Below are positions 1 to 6,134 of a DNA stretch of 22,938 nucleotides, one piece after another. The notes beneath the pieces are model-generated. The model was not told where the DNA came from and ran no database searches. It saw only the letters and a program-made list of their open reading frames with translations. Origin of the DNA: a virus. How positions within the stretch are numbered: the stretch's first letter is position 1; each line of letters starts with the position of its first letter. Location: IMG/VR virus record IMGVR_UViG_3300044613_000223, positions 1 through 22,938 of that record; one strand, 5' to 3'. A program made the position numbers and the translations under genes.

Positions 1-46
1 CCACGATGATCGGGATTACCGCTTTGAGTACGTCTGCCCAACCCAT
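1..46 (-). CDS. Start of a small hydrophobic protein, cut by the window edge
   Basis: Only the first 15 codons are present; they begin MGWADVLKAVIPIIV and run off the left edge. An ATG at 46 follows AGGTGA at short spacing, just below the holin stop codon. The hydrophobic stretch after residue 7 could start a membrane segment. Directly after a holin, a second small lysis membrane protein (spanin or antiholin) is a reasonable guess, but 15 residues cannot prove it. Confidence 0.5.
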   Translation of the reverse strand, partial: MGWADVLKAVIPIIV

Positions 47-53
47 GGTTCAC

Positions 54-464
54 CTACTTCTTGTTCAAGGCTTCAGCGATAGACGGCACGATTTTTTCGG
101 CGCTGCGCCCAATCACATACCCGCCCAAGCCAAGCTGCACGATGTCCCATAGCTTGAGATACTCAGCCTCCTGAAGGTTGGGCGCAGCAAAGCCAAACCA
201 CCGGGCTGTAATAAGGCCCACGAAAATCAGCATAGTAATAGGACGCCAGCTAGAAGCGAGAAACCCGCCAGCCGCTTCCGTCTTGATGATGTCCGCAGCG
301 CCCTTGGCAAGCTCCGTCTGGGCCGCAAGAACGGCCAAATCACCGTTTTGGTAGAGCTTCATAAGCTCCAGTTTGGCAGCATCTTTCTGGGCCGGATCAG
401 GCCACACACGGTCAATAACTTTGCCACCAATATCAAGAGCGGCTGAGACAGGATCAAAGGCCAT
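54..464 (-). CDS. Holin of the 3TM phage/GTA type
   Basis: This 136 aa protein probably forms the inner-membrane lesion that lets the endolysin reach the cell wall. The N-terminal half is amphipathic and charged. Residues about 64-121 carry the signature of the 3TM holin family: SSWRPITMLIF at 71-81, ITARWFG at 85-91, LWDIVQLGLGGYVIGRS at 105-121, then EK. Two clear membrane segments lie near 75-93 and 105-120, and the remaining helix is less hydrophobic. The start is supported by AGGAGA about 6 nt before the ATG. It sits below the fibre genes, while the M15 endolysin is separated from it by three fibre/adhesin genes. Family recognition is from remembered motifs, not a profile search. Confidence 0.85.
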   Translation of the reverse strand: MAFDPVSAALDIGGKVIDRVWPDPAQKDAAKLELMKLYQNGDLAVLAAQTELAKGAADIIKTEAAGGFLASSWRPITMLIFVGLITARWFGFAAPNLQEAEYLKLWDIVQLGLGGYVIGRSAEKIVPSIAEALNKK

Positions 465-473
465 CTAAATCTC

Positions 474-1193
474 CTATGTGTAAGTGAACGCCACAGAACC
501 AGCCGCGCCGTCGCTACCCGGAACACCAGACCCAACGCCGCCCACACCGCCAACACTGAAGCTAGCGCCACCCTGACCACCAATGTTGTTGCCGCCGTAA
601 TCACCGGCACTGCCAGAACTGTTAGAAACATTGCCGTTAGAAGCCGAGCCACCAGCACCACCAGCAGCAGACGGATAGCCGTTATCACCTGCGTTACCAC
701 CACCAGCAGTCATTGTGGTGATAAGACCGCCGCTAACAGAGGACGCACCGCCGTTGGCAGACGTACTCCAAGACCCGGCAGCGCCAACAGAGTAGCTAAG
801 GCTTTGACCGCCGCCACTGGCGGCAACACTAGTTATGGACTTAGAACCGCCACCACCACCACCGCCGCCGTAATCTATGTCGGAATCGCGCGTACCAAAG
901 CCACCAGCACCAGCACCGCCAATAACCTCAATAACAAGGGTAGTCGTACCCGTAGGCACAGTGAAGCTGCCCGAACCGCTTGTGAAGGTTGTCGTACCGG
1001 GTACAAACGGTGCTGTAGCCGAAGTACCAGCTAGCTTGGAAAGAGGTATTGGCAGGCTACTTGGCACGGCCCCATTAACGCCGGTTGTTCCGGGCGCAAC
1101 GTAAGCACCACCAGCCAGATAAGAACTAAGCGAGCCGGGACCGCCGAATATAGTTACAACACTTGTGAGTTGTGCCGGGTTTGTAACAGGCAT
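474..1193 (-). CDS. Glycine-rich tail adhesin / fibre-tip protein
   Basis: A 239 aa protein. Residues 1-70 are a Pro/Gly/Thr-rich linker. Then comes the beta segment SGSFTVPTGTTTLVIEVIGG (73-92), typical of the glycine-rich domain of phage fibres and adhesins. Residues 93-230 are extremely rich in Gly, Ser, Ala and Asn, with a pure Gly run near 109-116. The protein closes on a strand, GSVAFTYT (232-239). The design, two beta edges bracketing glycine-rich loops, matches the 665 aa protein at 6128-8125 and recalls the polyglycine-II adhesin gp38 of phage S16. The likely role is receptor binding at the fibre tip. It follows the S74 tail fibre by 2 nt, as an accessory adhesin would. The receptor cannot be inferred. 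Confidence 0.7.
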   Translation of the reverse strand: MPVTNPAQLTSVVTIFGGPGSLSSYLAGGAYVAPGTTGVNGAVPSSLPIPLSKLAGTSATAPFVPGTTTFTSGSGSFTVPTGTTTLVIEVIGGAGAGGFGTRDSDIDYGGGGGGGGSKSITSVAASGGGQSLSYSVGAAGSWSTSANGGASSVSGGLITTMTAGGGNAGDNGYPSAAGGAGGSASNGNVSNSSGSAGDYGGNNIGGQGGASFSVGGVGGVGSGVPGSDGAAGSVAFTYT

Positions 1194-1195
1194 GT

Positions 1196-2368
1196 CTAAC
1201 CCTTCAGCGCCTTAACTTCGGCCCGCAGTTCCTTGATTGCCTCAACCAGCAGTGGGATGACACGGTCATAGGCGACGACCAGATACTCAGGATCAACCGA
1301 CCACCGGCTAACAGCTTCCGGCAAGACATCCTGTAGGTCTTGGGCAGACAAGCCAACCTGCTGCTCTTCTTTGACCTGACCCAGCGAACGGGCTTTGTCG
1401 TTGTTGCGATAGTAGAACCCGTTCAGGGCGTCTACCTTGTCCAGCGCATCAACAATCGGGCCGTAAACGTCCTTCAGCCGCATGTCCGAGGTGGCTGTGA
1501 AATCTACGGCGGTATAGGAATTGCTAGCGTTCAAGGCGTTGGCTGTAGTAGCGGTGGTGGCCGTGGTGGCTGTAGTAGCCGTCGTAGCCGTAGTGGCTGT
1601 GGTAGCCGTAGTGGCCGTAGTAGCCGTAGTAGCCGTCGTAGCCGTCGCGGCATTACCCAAGATGCTGATATTCCAACTTGCCCCAGAAGCACCCGTACCG
1701 TCAGCCGCAGGGACACCAAGGGTAGTCCTAGCGTCAGCCGCAGTTGTAGAAGCCGTGCCGCCGTTGGCAATTGGGAGTGTACCAGAGACGCTAGTGGTAA
1801 GAGAGACACCCGTACAGTTAGTCAGGTTACCGGAAGTGGGGGTGCCGAGGATCGGGGTAACCAGCGTCGGGCTGGTGGACAGGACCACGTTGCCCGATCC
1901 AGTAGAAGTCGTAACGCCAGTACCGCCGCTAGTCACCGGAAGGGGCGCAGCAAGTGTCAACGAAGTCAGGTGGGTGACAGCGTTTGTAACATTCGTGCCG
2001 TCATTGTAGACCCACATGGTCTTACCGGCGGGGACCGCAGTGCCTGTGCCCGAGTTGTTCTTGACCGTGATGGCGTCGGCGCAACCGTTGTTGATGAGGT
2101 AGACCTTCTCAACGGCGGGAACTATCAAGTTCTGTGCGCCGCCCGAAGTGCCAACCAAATTAAGGCGTAGGTGACGCGCCGTCTGGCTTGCGTTGGTATC
2201 GGTTAAGGACAGGGTGACTGTAGCGCTAGCAAAGGTCACATCCGCCGACCCGACTACCATCTCTTCGATAGCTGTGCCTAGGTTGACGTTGGTCACGTTG
2301 CCCCACGTGGTGATGTTCTCACCCGTAGCCATCAACTGAATTTTTAAGGGACTGTAAGTACTAGCCAT
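1196..2368 (-). CDS. Tail fibre protein with C-terminal S74 (endosialidase-type) chaperone
   Basis: A 390 aa fibre. The N-terminus has the phage fibre motif LMATGENITTWGNVTNVNLG (12-31) and a VPAxEKVYLINN segment. Next comes a beta-rich Gly/Thr middle (GTPTSGNLTNCTG, GTLPIANGGT), then a stalk of eleven Ala-Thr-Thr triplets. The last 97 residues are an S74 intramolecular chaperone: ATSDMRLKD with Ser294 at the expected self-cleavage junction, then GLSAQDLQDVLPEAV and a terminal helix LLVEAIKELRAEVKALKG. In this family the chaperone trimerises the fibre and then cuts itself off. AAGGA precedes the ATG. It lies between the 22-residue repeat protein and the glycine-rich adhesin, so it probably belongs to the same adhesion apparatus. 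Confidence 0.88.
   Translation of the reverse strand: MASTYSPLKIQLMATGENITTWGNVTNVNLGTAIEEMVVGSADVTFASATVTLSLTDTNASQTARHLRLNLVGTSGGAQNLIVPAVEKVYLINNGCADAITVKNNSGTGTAVPAGKTMWVYNDGTNVTNAVTHLTSLTLAAPLPVTSGGTGVTTSTGSGNVVLSTSPTLVTPILGTPTSGNLTNCTGVSLTTSVSGTLPIANGGTASTTAADARTTLGVPAADGTGASGASWNISILGNAATATTATTATTATTATTATTATTATTATTATTATTANALNASNSYTAVDFTATSDMRLKDVYGPIVDALDKVDALNGFYYRNNDKARSLGQVKEEQQVGLSAQDLQDVLPEAVSRWSVDPEYLVVAYDRVIPLLVEAIKELRAEVKALKG
1544..1642 (-). repeat. Eleven tandem 9-bp units encoding Ala-Thr-Thr
   Basis: Eleven consecutive 9-bp units in frame in the tail fibre gene encode (Ala-Thr-Thr)11. A twelfth, degenerate unit at 1643-1651 encodes Ala-Ala-Thr. Units differ mainly at third codon positions (GCT/GCC, ACT/ACC/ACG/ACA), while the protein repeat is perfect. 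Because the unit is a multiple of three, copy-number change would alter stalk length without breaking the frame. Confidence 0.93.
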
Positions 2369-2377
2369 TTTCGGTCC

Positions 2378-3271
2378 TTACGTGGGGATTTCTACCCAGT
2401 TTGGTGTCTGGTTATCATTGATTATACCCCAAACAAGCACGCTAGCGATAGAACCGGTAGCCTGAACACCAGTTGGGAAGACGTTGGCCGTACCTGTAAC
2501 CGTTACTGTGCCTACCGATCCAGTGGCCGAGACCCCGGTGACTGCAACGTTCTGGCGTACACTAATCGCAACAGTACCAACATCCCCAGTGGCCGAGACC
2601 CCGGTGGGGGAGGCGCTAGCCCCGGCTGCAACGTCAACAGTCCCGACAAACCCCGTAGCAAAAACACCCGATACGTTAAAGTTTGCAGCGGCAGATATGG
2701 TTGCCGTACCTACAGACCCAGTGCCTGAGACCCCGGTGACGTTGACTCGTATCCCAAAAACAACAGTAACCGTGCCTACTGAACCAGTGGCATCGACCCC
2801 GGTGACGTTGGCATTAGCAGCGGCGGCGGGGGTAACTGTGCCTACCGAACCAGTGGCTTCCACCCCAGTGACGTTGGTATTAGCGGCAGCGGCGGGGGTA
2901 ACTGTGCCTACAGACCCAGTGGCCTCGACCCCAGTGACAACGGCGTTAGTGACCGCCTGAACGGTAACTGTGCCTACAGACCCAGTGGCATCAACCCCAG
3001 TGACGTTGGTATTAGCGGCAGCGGCGGGGGTAACTGTGCCTACCGAACCAATGGCTTCGACACCAATTAATGTAACATTTCCAATAGCTTGGACGGTAAC
3101 TGTACCTATGGAACCGGTGGCCTCGACCCCGGTGACATTAACCTGCTCGTTCTCAAATACCGTTACAGTGCCAATAGACCCAGTGGCATCGACTCCAGAT
3201 ACAACTACTGAAGCAGCGCCAGAGCCAGAACCTGCGAAGGTATCCGCCGCAAAGGGGAAAAAACCAAACAT
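2378..3271 (-). CDS. Structural protein of twelve exact 22-residue repeats
   Basis: A 297 aa protein, almost all of it repetitive. After a 25 aa N-terminus (MFGFFPFAAD, then Gly/Ser/Ala), residues 26-280 hold twelve copies of a unit with consensus GVxATGSVGTVTV plus nine variable residues often ending NVT. Spacing is exactly 22 residues throughout, with no insertions or deletions. The protein ends VWGIINDNQTPNWVEIPT, a tail I recall from related environmental phage repeat proteins. Regular Val/Thr/Gly spacing fits a beta-solenoid or other fibrous beta fold. It is placed between endolysin and tail fibre, so a fibre or virion-surface role is likely. No enzymatic motif is visible. GAGGGG precedes the ATG. 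Confidence 0.75.
   Translation of the reverse strand: MFGFFPFAADTFAGSGSGAASVVVSGVDATGSIGTVTVFENEQVNVTGVEATGSIGTVTVQAIGNVTLIGVEAIGSVGTVTPAAAANTNVTGVDATGSVGTVTVQAVTNAVVTGVEATGSVGTVTPAAAANTNVTGVEATGSVGTVTPAAAANANVTGVDATGSVGTVTVVFGIRVNVTGVSGTGSVGTATISAAANFNVSGVFATGFVGTVDVAAGASASPTGVSATGDVGTVAISVRQNVAVTGVSATGSVGTVTVTGTANVFPTGVQATGSIASVLVWGIINDNQTPNWVEIPT
2432..3196 (-). repeat. 66-bp tandem repeat array, 12 units, last one partial
   Basis: This is the DNA of the twelve 22-residue units: eleven full 66-bp units plus a final 39 bp core. The conserved part reads on the plus strand roughly as ACTGTGCCTACnGAnCCAGTGGC followed by CCCCnGTGACG. Units 5 and 6 (roughly 2800-2935) are nearly identical in DNA, including a shared GCAGCGGCGGGGGTAACTGTG stretch, which points to recent duplication. 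Outer units have diverged. Confidence 0.92.
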
Positions 3272-3286
3272 TTTAGTCCCCTCTGG

Positions 3287-3748
3287 TTAGGTGTTCAGAC
3301 CCGGGGTGTATACCATTTTCCCGCTAGAAACAGTAGCGGTTAGTGCTACTTTGCGGTTACCATAGACTTTGTAGCTGACGTGGACCCACCCGCTGTTGGG
3401 CTGACCCTTGCGGTAGCACTCTAGGATGACCTGATCGAAGTCTAGGTTGTCGGCAATCCAAGTAGCCAAGTCCCCATTAGCTACCCCGGGCACCTCGATA
3501 TCTGCCGCCTGACCCATGCAGTGCTGGGAAGTAACTGCACCCCCAACTGCCTTGTTCAGCGCCGGTCCCCGGTAGCCTGAGTTGATATGGACTGGCCCGT
3601 AGTGGGCCCGGATGGGCTCTAGTACCCGTTCACATAGCTCTTTGAGACAGTCCAGCTCGGCTGCACCGGGCACGTTGTCAATACCCCGCCGTTCCCCGGT
3701 TTGAGACTTGGTAAGCTCCTCAAGGGTGAAGTGCTGGGTTAACTGCAT
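3287..3748 (-). CDS. Endolysin: zinc peptidase of the M15 family
   Basis: A 153 aa peptidoglycan peptidase of the M15 (D-Ala-D-Ala carboxypeptidase / L-Ala-D-Glu endopeptidase) type. The N-terminus LTQHFTLEELTKSQTG is usual for phage M15_3 proteins. INSGYRGPALNKAVGG (55-70) is the substrate-side motif. The zinc site is complete: SQHCMGQAADIE gives His76 and Asp83, and WVHVS gives His123. Glu110 in QVILE is a plausible catalytic base. No signal peptide is visible, so export would rely on the holin at 54-464. Length is normal for a single-domain M15 endolysin without a separate wall-binding domain. It ends 15 nt before the repeat protein gene and starts 2 nt after the 75 aa gene. Confidence 0.92.
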   Translation of the reverse strand: MQLTQHFTLEELTKSQTGERRGIDNVPGAAELDCLKELCERVLEPIRAHYGPVHINSGYRGPALNKAVGGAVTSQHCMGQAADIEVPGVANGDLATWIADNLDFDQVILECYRKGQPNSGWVHVSYKVYGNRKVALTATVSSGKMVYTPGLNT

Positions 3749-3750
3749 GG

Positions 3751-3978
3751 CTATGGCTGTTCAACTGTCCCAGTGGAGGTTTCTCTGTCTATTTTTAGTA
3801 CGCCTTCGCAGCATATGCTCCAATCTTCGCCTGTTTTTTGCCCACGGCTTGGAACATTGATGCAAATGTTTTTGAACAGGTATTCTTTTTCGTCTTCAAA
3901 TACACGCCAGACATGATCCATCGTCCCACGGTTTACCTGACCACGGGCCTTGTTAAACCGTATCTGGAACTGAGCCAT
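3751..3978 (-). CDS. Conserved small phage protein of unknown function
   Basis: A 75 aa protein of the form FQIRFNKARGQ...GTMDHVWRVFEDEKEYLFKNICINVPS...GEDWSICCEG...DRETSTG. I recognise this pattern from small hypothetical proteins of cyanophages and other aquatic phages, usually near oxygenase or lysis genes, but know no function. It is compact and charged, has three cysteines (at residues 39, 56 and 57) and lacks membrane segments or catalytic motifs. Its ATG overlaps the upstream oxygenase stop (TAATG), so translation is probably coupled. Confidence 0.75.
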   Translation of the reverse strand: MAQFQIRFNKARGQVNRGTMDHVWRVFEDEKEYLFKNICINVPSRGQKTGEDWSICCEGVLKIDRETSTGTVEQP

Positions 3979-4616
3979 TAGACAACCTCTGCCGTTGGCG
4001 GGTGACAGACTTGGGAAACCACCGGCCTAGTGTCGATGTTCATGTGCAAGAACGTGAAGGGCTTGCTGGAGGTATTTCGGGTAAAACTGTGCGGTAGCCA
4101 CGAATTAGCAAACATCAGAGTTCCCGGCTTTGGCGTAAAGTTAATTGCACTGGATGCTGGTGAAACTACATTTACATCAGCCTCGCGCAGAGGAGACATA
4201 ACCTTACCGGGCCTTGGGTCATGGATCACCAAGCGCGGCGGGTCTTTCGGACATTCCAAAAAGTAGAATGCAACCAGCTTGCAGTCACCGTGGAGGTGGT
4301 ATTCCATAGACGAGTATTTATCGTGCTGTTGGCACCAGAACTCGGTAAAATACGTCTCCAGCCCCTCCATCACATAGCCTTGGTCCTTGAGCAGGTTCCA
4401 GCCGGTGTTGATGGTATAGTCCCAGAACGGGGTTATGCGCGGCTCATTATCGAACCCAGCCATTGTGACCGGGTAGATTTCATCCAGTTTCACTTCTTTA
4501 CGGACCTTCCGCAGGCTGTCCTTGCTGGCGGCGAGAACGTCGCTCAGGAACTCGGGCTTTTCTATGCTGTATACCGGCGACGAAAAATACTGCCACTGGT
4601 CTAGTGTGTCTGCCAT
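3978..4616 (-). CDS. 2OG-Fe(II) oxygenase-like protein (Oxy_5-type)
   Basis: A 212 aa double-stranded beta-helix protein. The core reads EYHLHGDCKLVAFYFLECP (105-123), LVIHDPRPG (129-137), KPGTLMFANSWLPHSFTRN (163-181) and FTFLHMNI (188-195). This order (HxH, a dPR turn, PGxLxxFxSWLxH, then a final strand) matches the 2OG-FeII_Oxy_5 group common in aquatic phages. Likely metal-side residues are His107, His109 and His176. The first motif is HxH where canonical enzymes have HxD/E, so catalysis is uncertain. The substrate is unknown. The neighbouring gene at 4622-5215 is a second, clearly different oxygenase, so the pair are not simple duplicates. Confidence 0.78.
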   Translation of the reverse strand: MADTLDQWQYFSSPVYSIEKPEFLSDVLAASKDSLRKVRKEVKLDEIYPVTMAGFDNEPRITPFWDYTINTGWNLLKDQGYVMEGLETYFTEFWCQQHDKYSSMEYHLHGDCKLVAFYFLECPKDPPRLVIHDPRPGKVMSPLREADVNVVSPASSAINFTPKPGTLMFANSWLPHSFTRNTSSKPFTFLHMNIDTRPVVSQVCHPPTAEVV

Positions 4617-4621
4617 GTCGA

Positions 4622-5215
4622 TTACCTAAACTGCGGGCCGGTAGTCCACACGACGATGGACTTGCGTATACCCTTGGTGACTGGGGTAACCCTGTGAAGC
4701 CTGTAGGCTGGAAAAGCCACGACCAAGCCGCGCTCTCTATTAGCAACCGTAACGTCTTTTCCGTTCATAAATTCTAATTTCCCACCCTCATATTCGCCGG
4801 GGTCGGAAAGTTGCAGTGACAGGCTTAGTTTGCGCGGACAGGTATTATCCCCGCCAGCGTCGATGTGCCAGTCATAGTGGTCGCCGCCACTGCCGTAGAC
4901 CGTGTACTGCATATCCTCCACGAACCCGTACAGATCAAAGCGGTAAAAGATTGAATTGATCTTACGGGCTATGAAGGCCATTTTATCGTAGAACCAAGCC
5001 GTATCGTTGTTGTTAGTGATCCAGCCAGTGCGCGATTGACGCCACTCAGGGGCAGTCCCGCCACCACTTATTATGGACCCAGATAGAGGTAGGTTCTGGT
5101 CACAATACGCCGAAATCCTGTCCAACTCTTCCTTAGAAAAACCGTTCTCCCAAGTGGCAAACACGTTGTTCTCAGCTTCAGTTGGCGGCGGCGGCGCAAA
5201 CACATAGTTCGACAT
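4622..5215 (-). CDS. Prolyl-4-hydroxylase-like 2OG-Fe(II) oxygenase (PKHD type)
   Basis: A 197 aa dioxygenase of the PKHD/prolyl-4-hydroxylase group, which uses 2-oxoglutarate, O2 and Fe(II) to hydroxylate protein side chains, classically proline. The active site is complete: HYDWHID gives His117 and Asp119, YRLHRVTPV gives His174, and KGIRKS gives the 2OG-binding Arg184. The family hallmark RKLSLSLQLSDPGEYEGG lies between them. I place the start at the ATG at 5215, which overlaps the previous stop as TGATG; a GTG one codon upstream is less likely. AGGA lies just upstream. It follows the collagen-like fibre gene by three cistrons, so the fibre's X-Pro-Gly sites are a possible substrate. That link is inference. 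Confidence 0.88.
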   Translation of the reverse strand: MSNYVFAPPPPTEAENNVFATWENGFSKEELDRISAYCDQNLPLSGSIISGGGTAPEWRQSRTGWITNNNDTAWFYDKMAFIARKINSIFYRFDLYGFVEDMQYTVYGSGGDHYDWHIDAGGDNTCPRKLSLSLQLSDPGEYEGGKLEFMNGKDVTVANRERGLVVAFPAYRLHRVTPVTKGIRKSIVVWTTGPQFR

Positions 5216-5934
5216 CACAGTTTCCTATGGATGTGGTTGCGGTACACGGACTGGTTGACGAGCGTCTTCATCTTACGCATCCAGCCAGTGTTCTTCTTGT
5301 CCTCTTCTGAAACCGGACGGCACCTATGGGTCGAAAGCAGACTGTCTTTTCGGATCGGTATTACCTGCATCAAGGGCGTCCCGGCTTCTACGACACCCCG
5401 AAAATCATTCTTCGTAAATATGAAAGGAAAGTTTACATACTCGTACTGAAAGTACGGGTGATCCACAATGCCAGAGTAACAGACAAATCGGTCCTCGACC
5501 CGGTTGAGTGGCGGCAGGAATAGCAGCGAGTATTCCGGCGGCGTCTTAATCATCCACCAGTTGAGGAACTTCATGGGTGGGCGCGGGTCCGAAGGGTTCG
5601 GACATTTCTCGGAAGAGATTTGTTTAGGGTTGTGCGTTTCCACCATATTTTTGTGGAACATCCACTTAAAATCTACGCCTGATCCATCGCTGTTGGATAC
5701 AAACTCAACGTCAGCGGCCAGTGGTATAATGTAGCCAACGGAAAGCGCGTCGAGGAAGGGAGAGCATCTTTTTATGGTTGATGTTCCCAGACCCTGATTT
5801 CCCAGCTTCATAGGCAGAGCCTTGAACCAGTCGGGGATGTTCTTTTTGGAAGGGTAGGGTGTCGGGATTATACCATAGTCCTCTTCGGCGCAGAGGAACT
5901 CAATCTCGTCGTTCTTGAACGCGGTCCTAAACAT
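5215..5934 (-). CDS. Conserved phage protein, DUF6065-like
   Basis: A 239 aa protein without membrane segments. Recognisable parts are IPDWFKALP (33-41), TIKRCSPFLDALSVGYIIPLAADVEF in the first half, the aromatic-rich NWWMIKTPPEYSLLFLPPLNR, and GVVEAGTPLMQVIPIRKD near residue 190. The CSPFLDALxxGYIIPLxxD segment is what I associate with DUF6065, seen in cyanophages and other aquatic phages beside 2OG oxygenases. The function is unknown. The start is the ATG at 5934, whose A is shared with the preceding stop (TGATG). An in-frame extension to 5994 lies inside the previous gene and was rejected. Its stop overlaps the start of the prolyl-hydroxylase-like gene, suggesting coupled expression. Confidence 0.7.
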   Translation of the reverse strand: MFRTAFKNDEIEFLCAEEDYGIIPTPYPSKKNIPDWFKALPMKLGNQGLGTSTIKRCSPFLDALSVGYIIPLAADVEFVSNSDGSGVDFKWMFHKNMVETHNPKQISSEKCPNPSDPRPPMKFLNWWMIKTPPEYSLLFLPPLNRVEDRFVCYSGIVDHPYFQYEYVNFPFIFTKNDFRGVVEAGTPLMQVIPIRKDSLLSTHRCRPVSEEDKKNTGWMRKMKTLVNQSVYRNHIHRKL

Positions 5935-6134
5935 CAGTTCTGTCCGTTGCCCCTCTTGTAGTAAATGCTCCCCCCTTTGACGGCGAGGATGCACCTAGAA
6001 ACCTCCCGCTCGCCCATGAGTATATGGTCGTCGTGAAGGTTTAATTTCTCGTTATTATTTATCCAGTTACGTTGGTACTGCGGTAATCCGTCGAACGCGG
6101 CCATGACGGCCCTGCGCCTGCTCTCGTCTACCAC
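5934..6134 (-). CDS. Small charged protein of unknown function
   Basis: A reading frame of 66 aa between the collagen-like fibre and the DUF6065-like gene. It is rich in Arg, Asn, Asp and Glu (SRRRAVMAAFDG, LPQYQRNWINNNEKLNLHDD, GGSIYYKRGN), with a single Cys. I do not recognise a family. The GTG at 6134 overlaps the fibre stop by 7 nt but has a weak ribosome site. An internal ATG at 6104, preceded by CAGGGCC, would give 56 aa and is an equally good start. The TGATG junction at its end and the lack of any gap support it being translated. Confidence 0.55.
   Translation of the reverse strand: MVDESRRRAVMAAFDGLPQYQRNWINNNEKLNLHDDHILMGEREVSRCILAVKGGSIYYKRGNGQN

Noticed and set aside
1531-2170. 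Arg/Ser-rich or Leu/Arg-rich frames on either strand over the fibre gene
   Set aside because: They are alternative readings of the 9-bp repeat and surrounding Gly/Thr codons, without family resemblance or starts.
1196-2368. Diversity-generating retroelement targeting the tail fibre
   Set aside because: No reverse transcriptase, template repeat copy or variable C-terminal lectin-like domain is visible; the gene ends in an S74 chaperone.
2432-3196. CRISPR-like regular repeat
   Set aside because: The repeats are contiguous, in frame and coding, with no unique spacers, leader or cas genes.
2484-3290. Plus-strand frames with VTVPTDPVASTPVT repeats
   Set aside because: Antisense shadow of the 66-bp repeats; the minus-strand frame fits the operon and has a ribosome site.
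5935-5994. N-terminal extension of the DUF6065-like protein
   Set aside because: It lies within the preceding small gene with no ribosome site; the TGATG junction at 5934 is the natural start.
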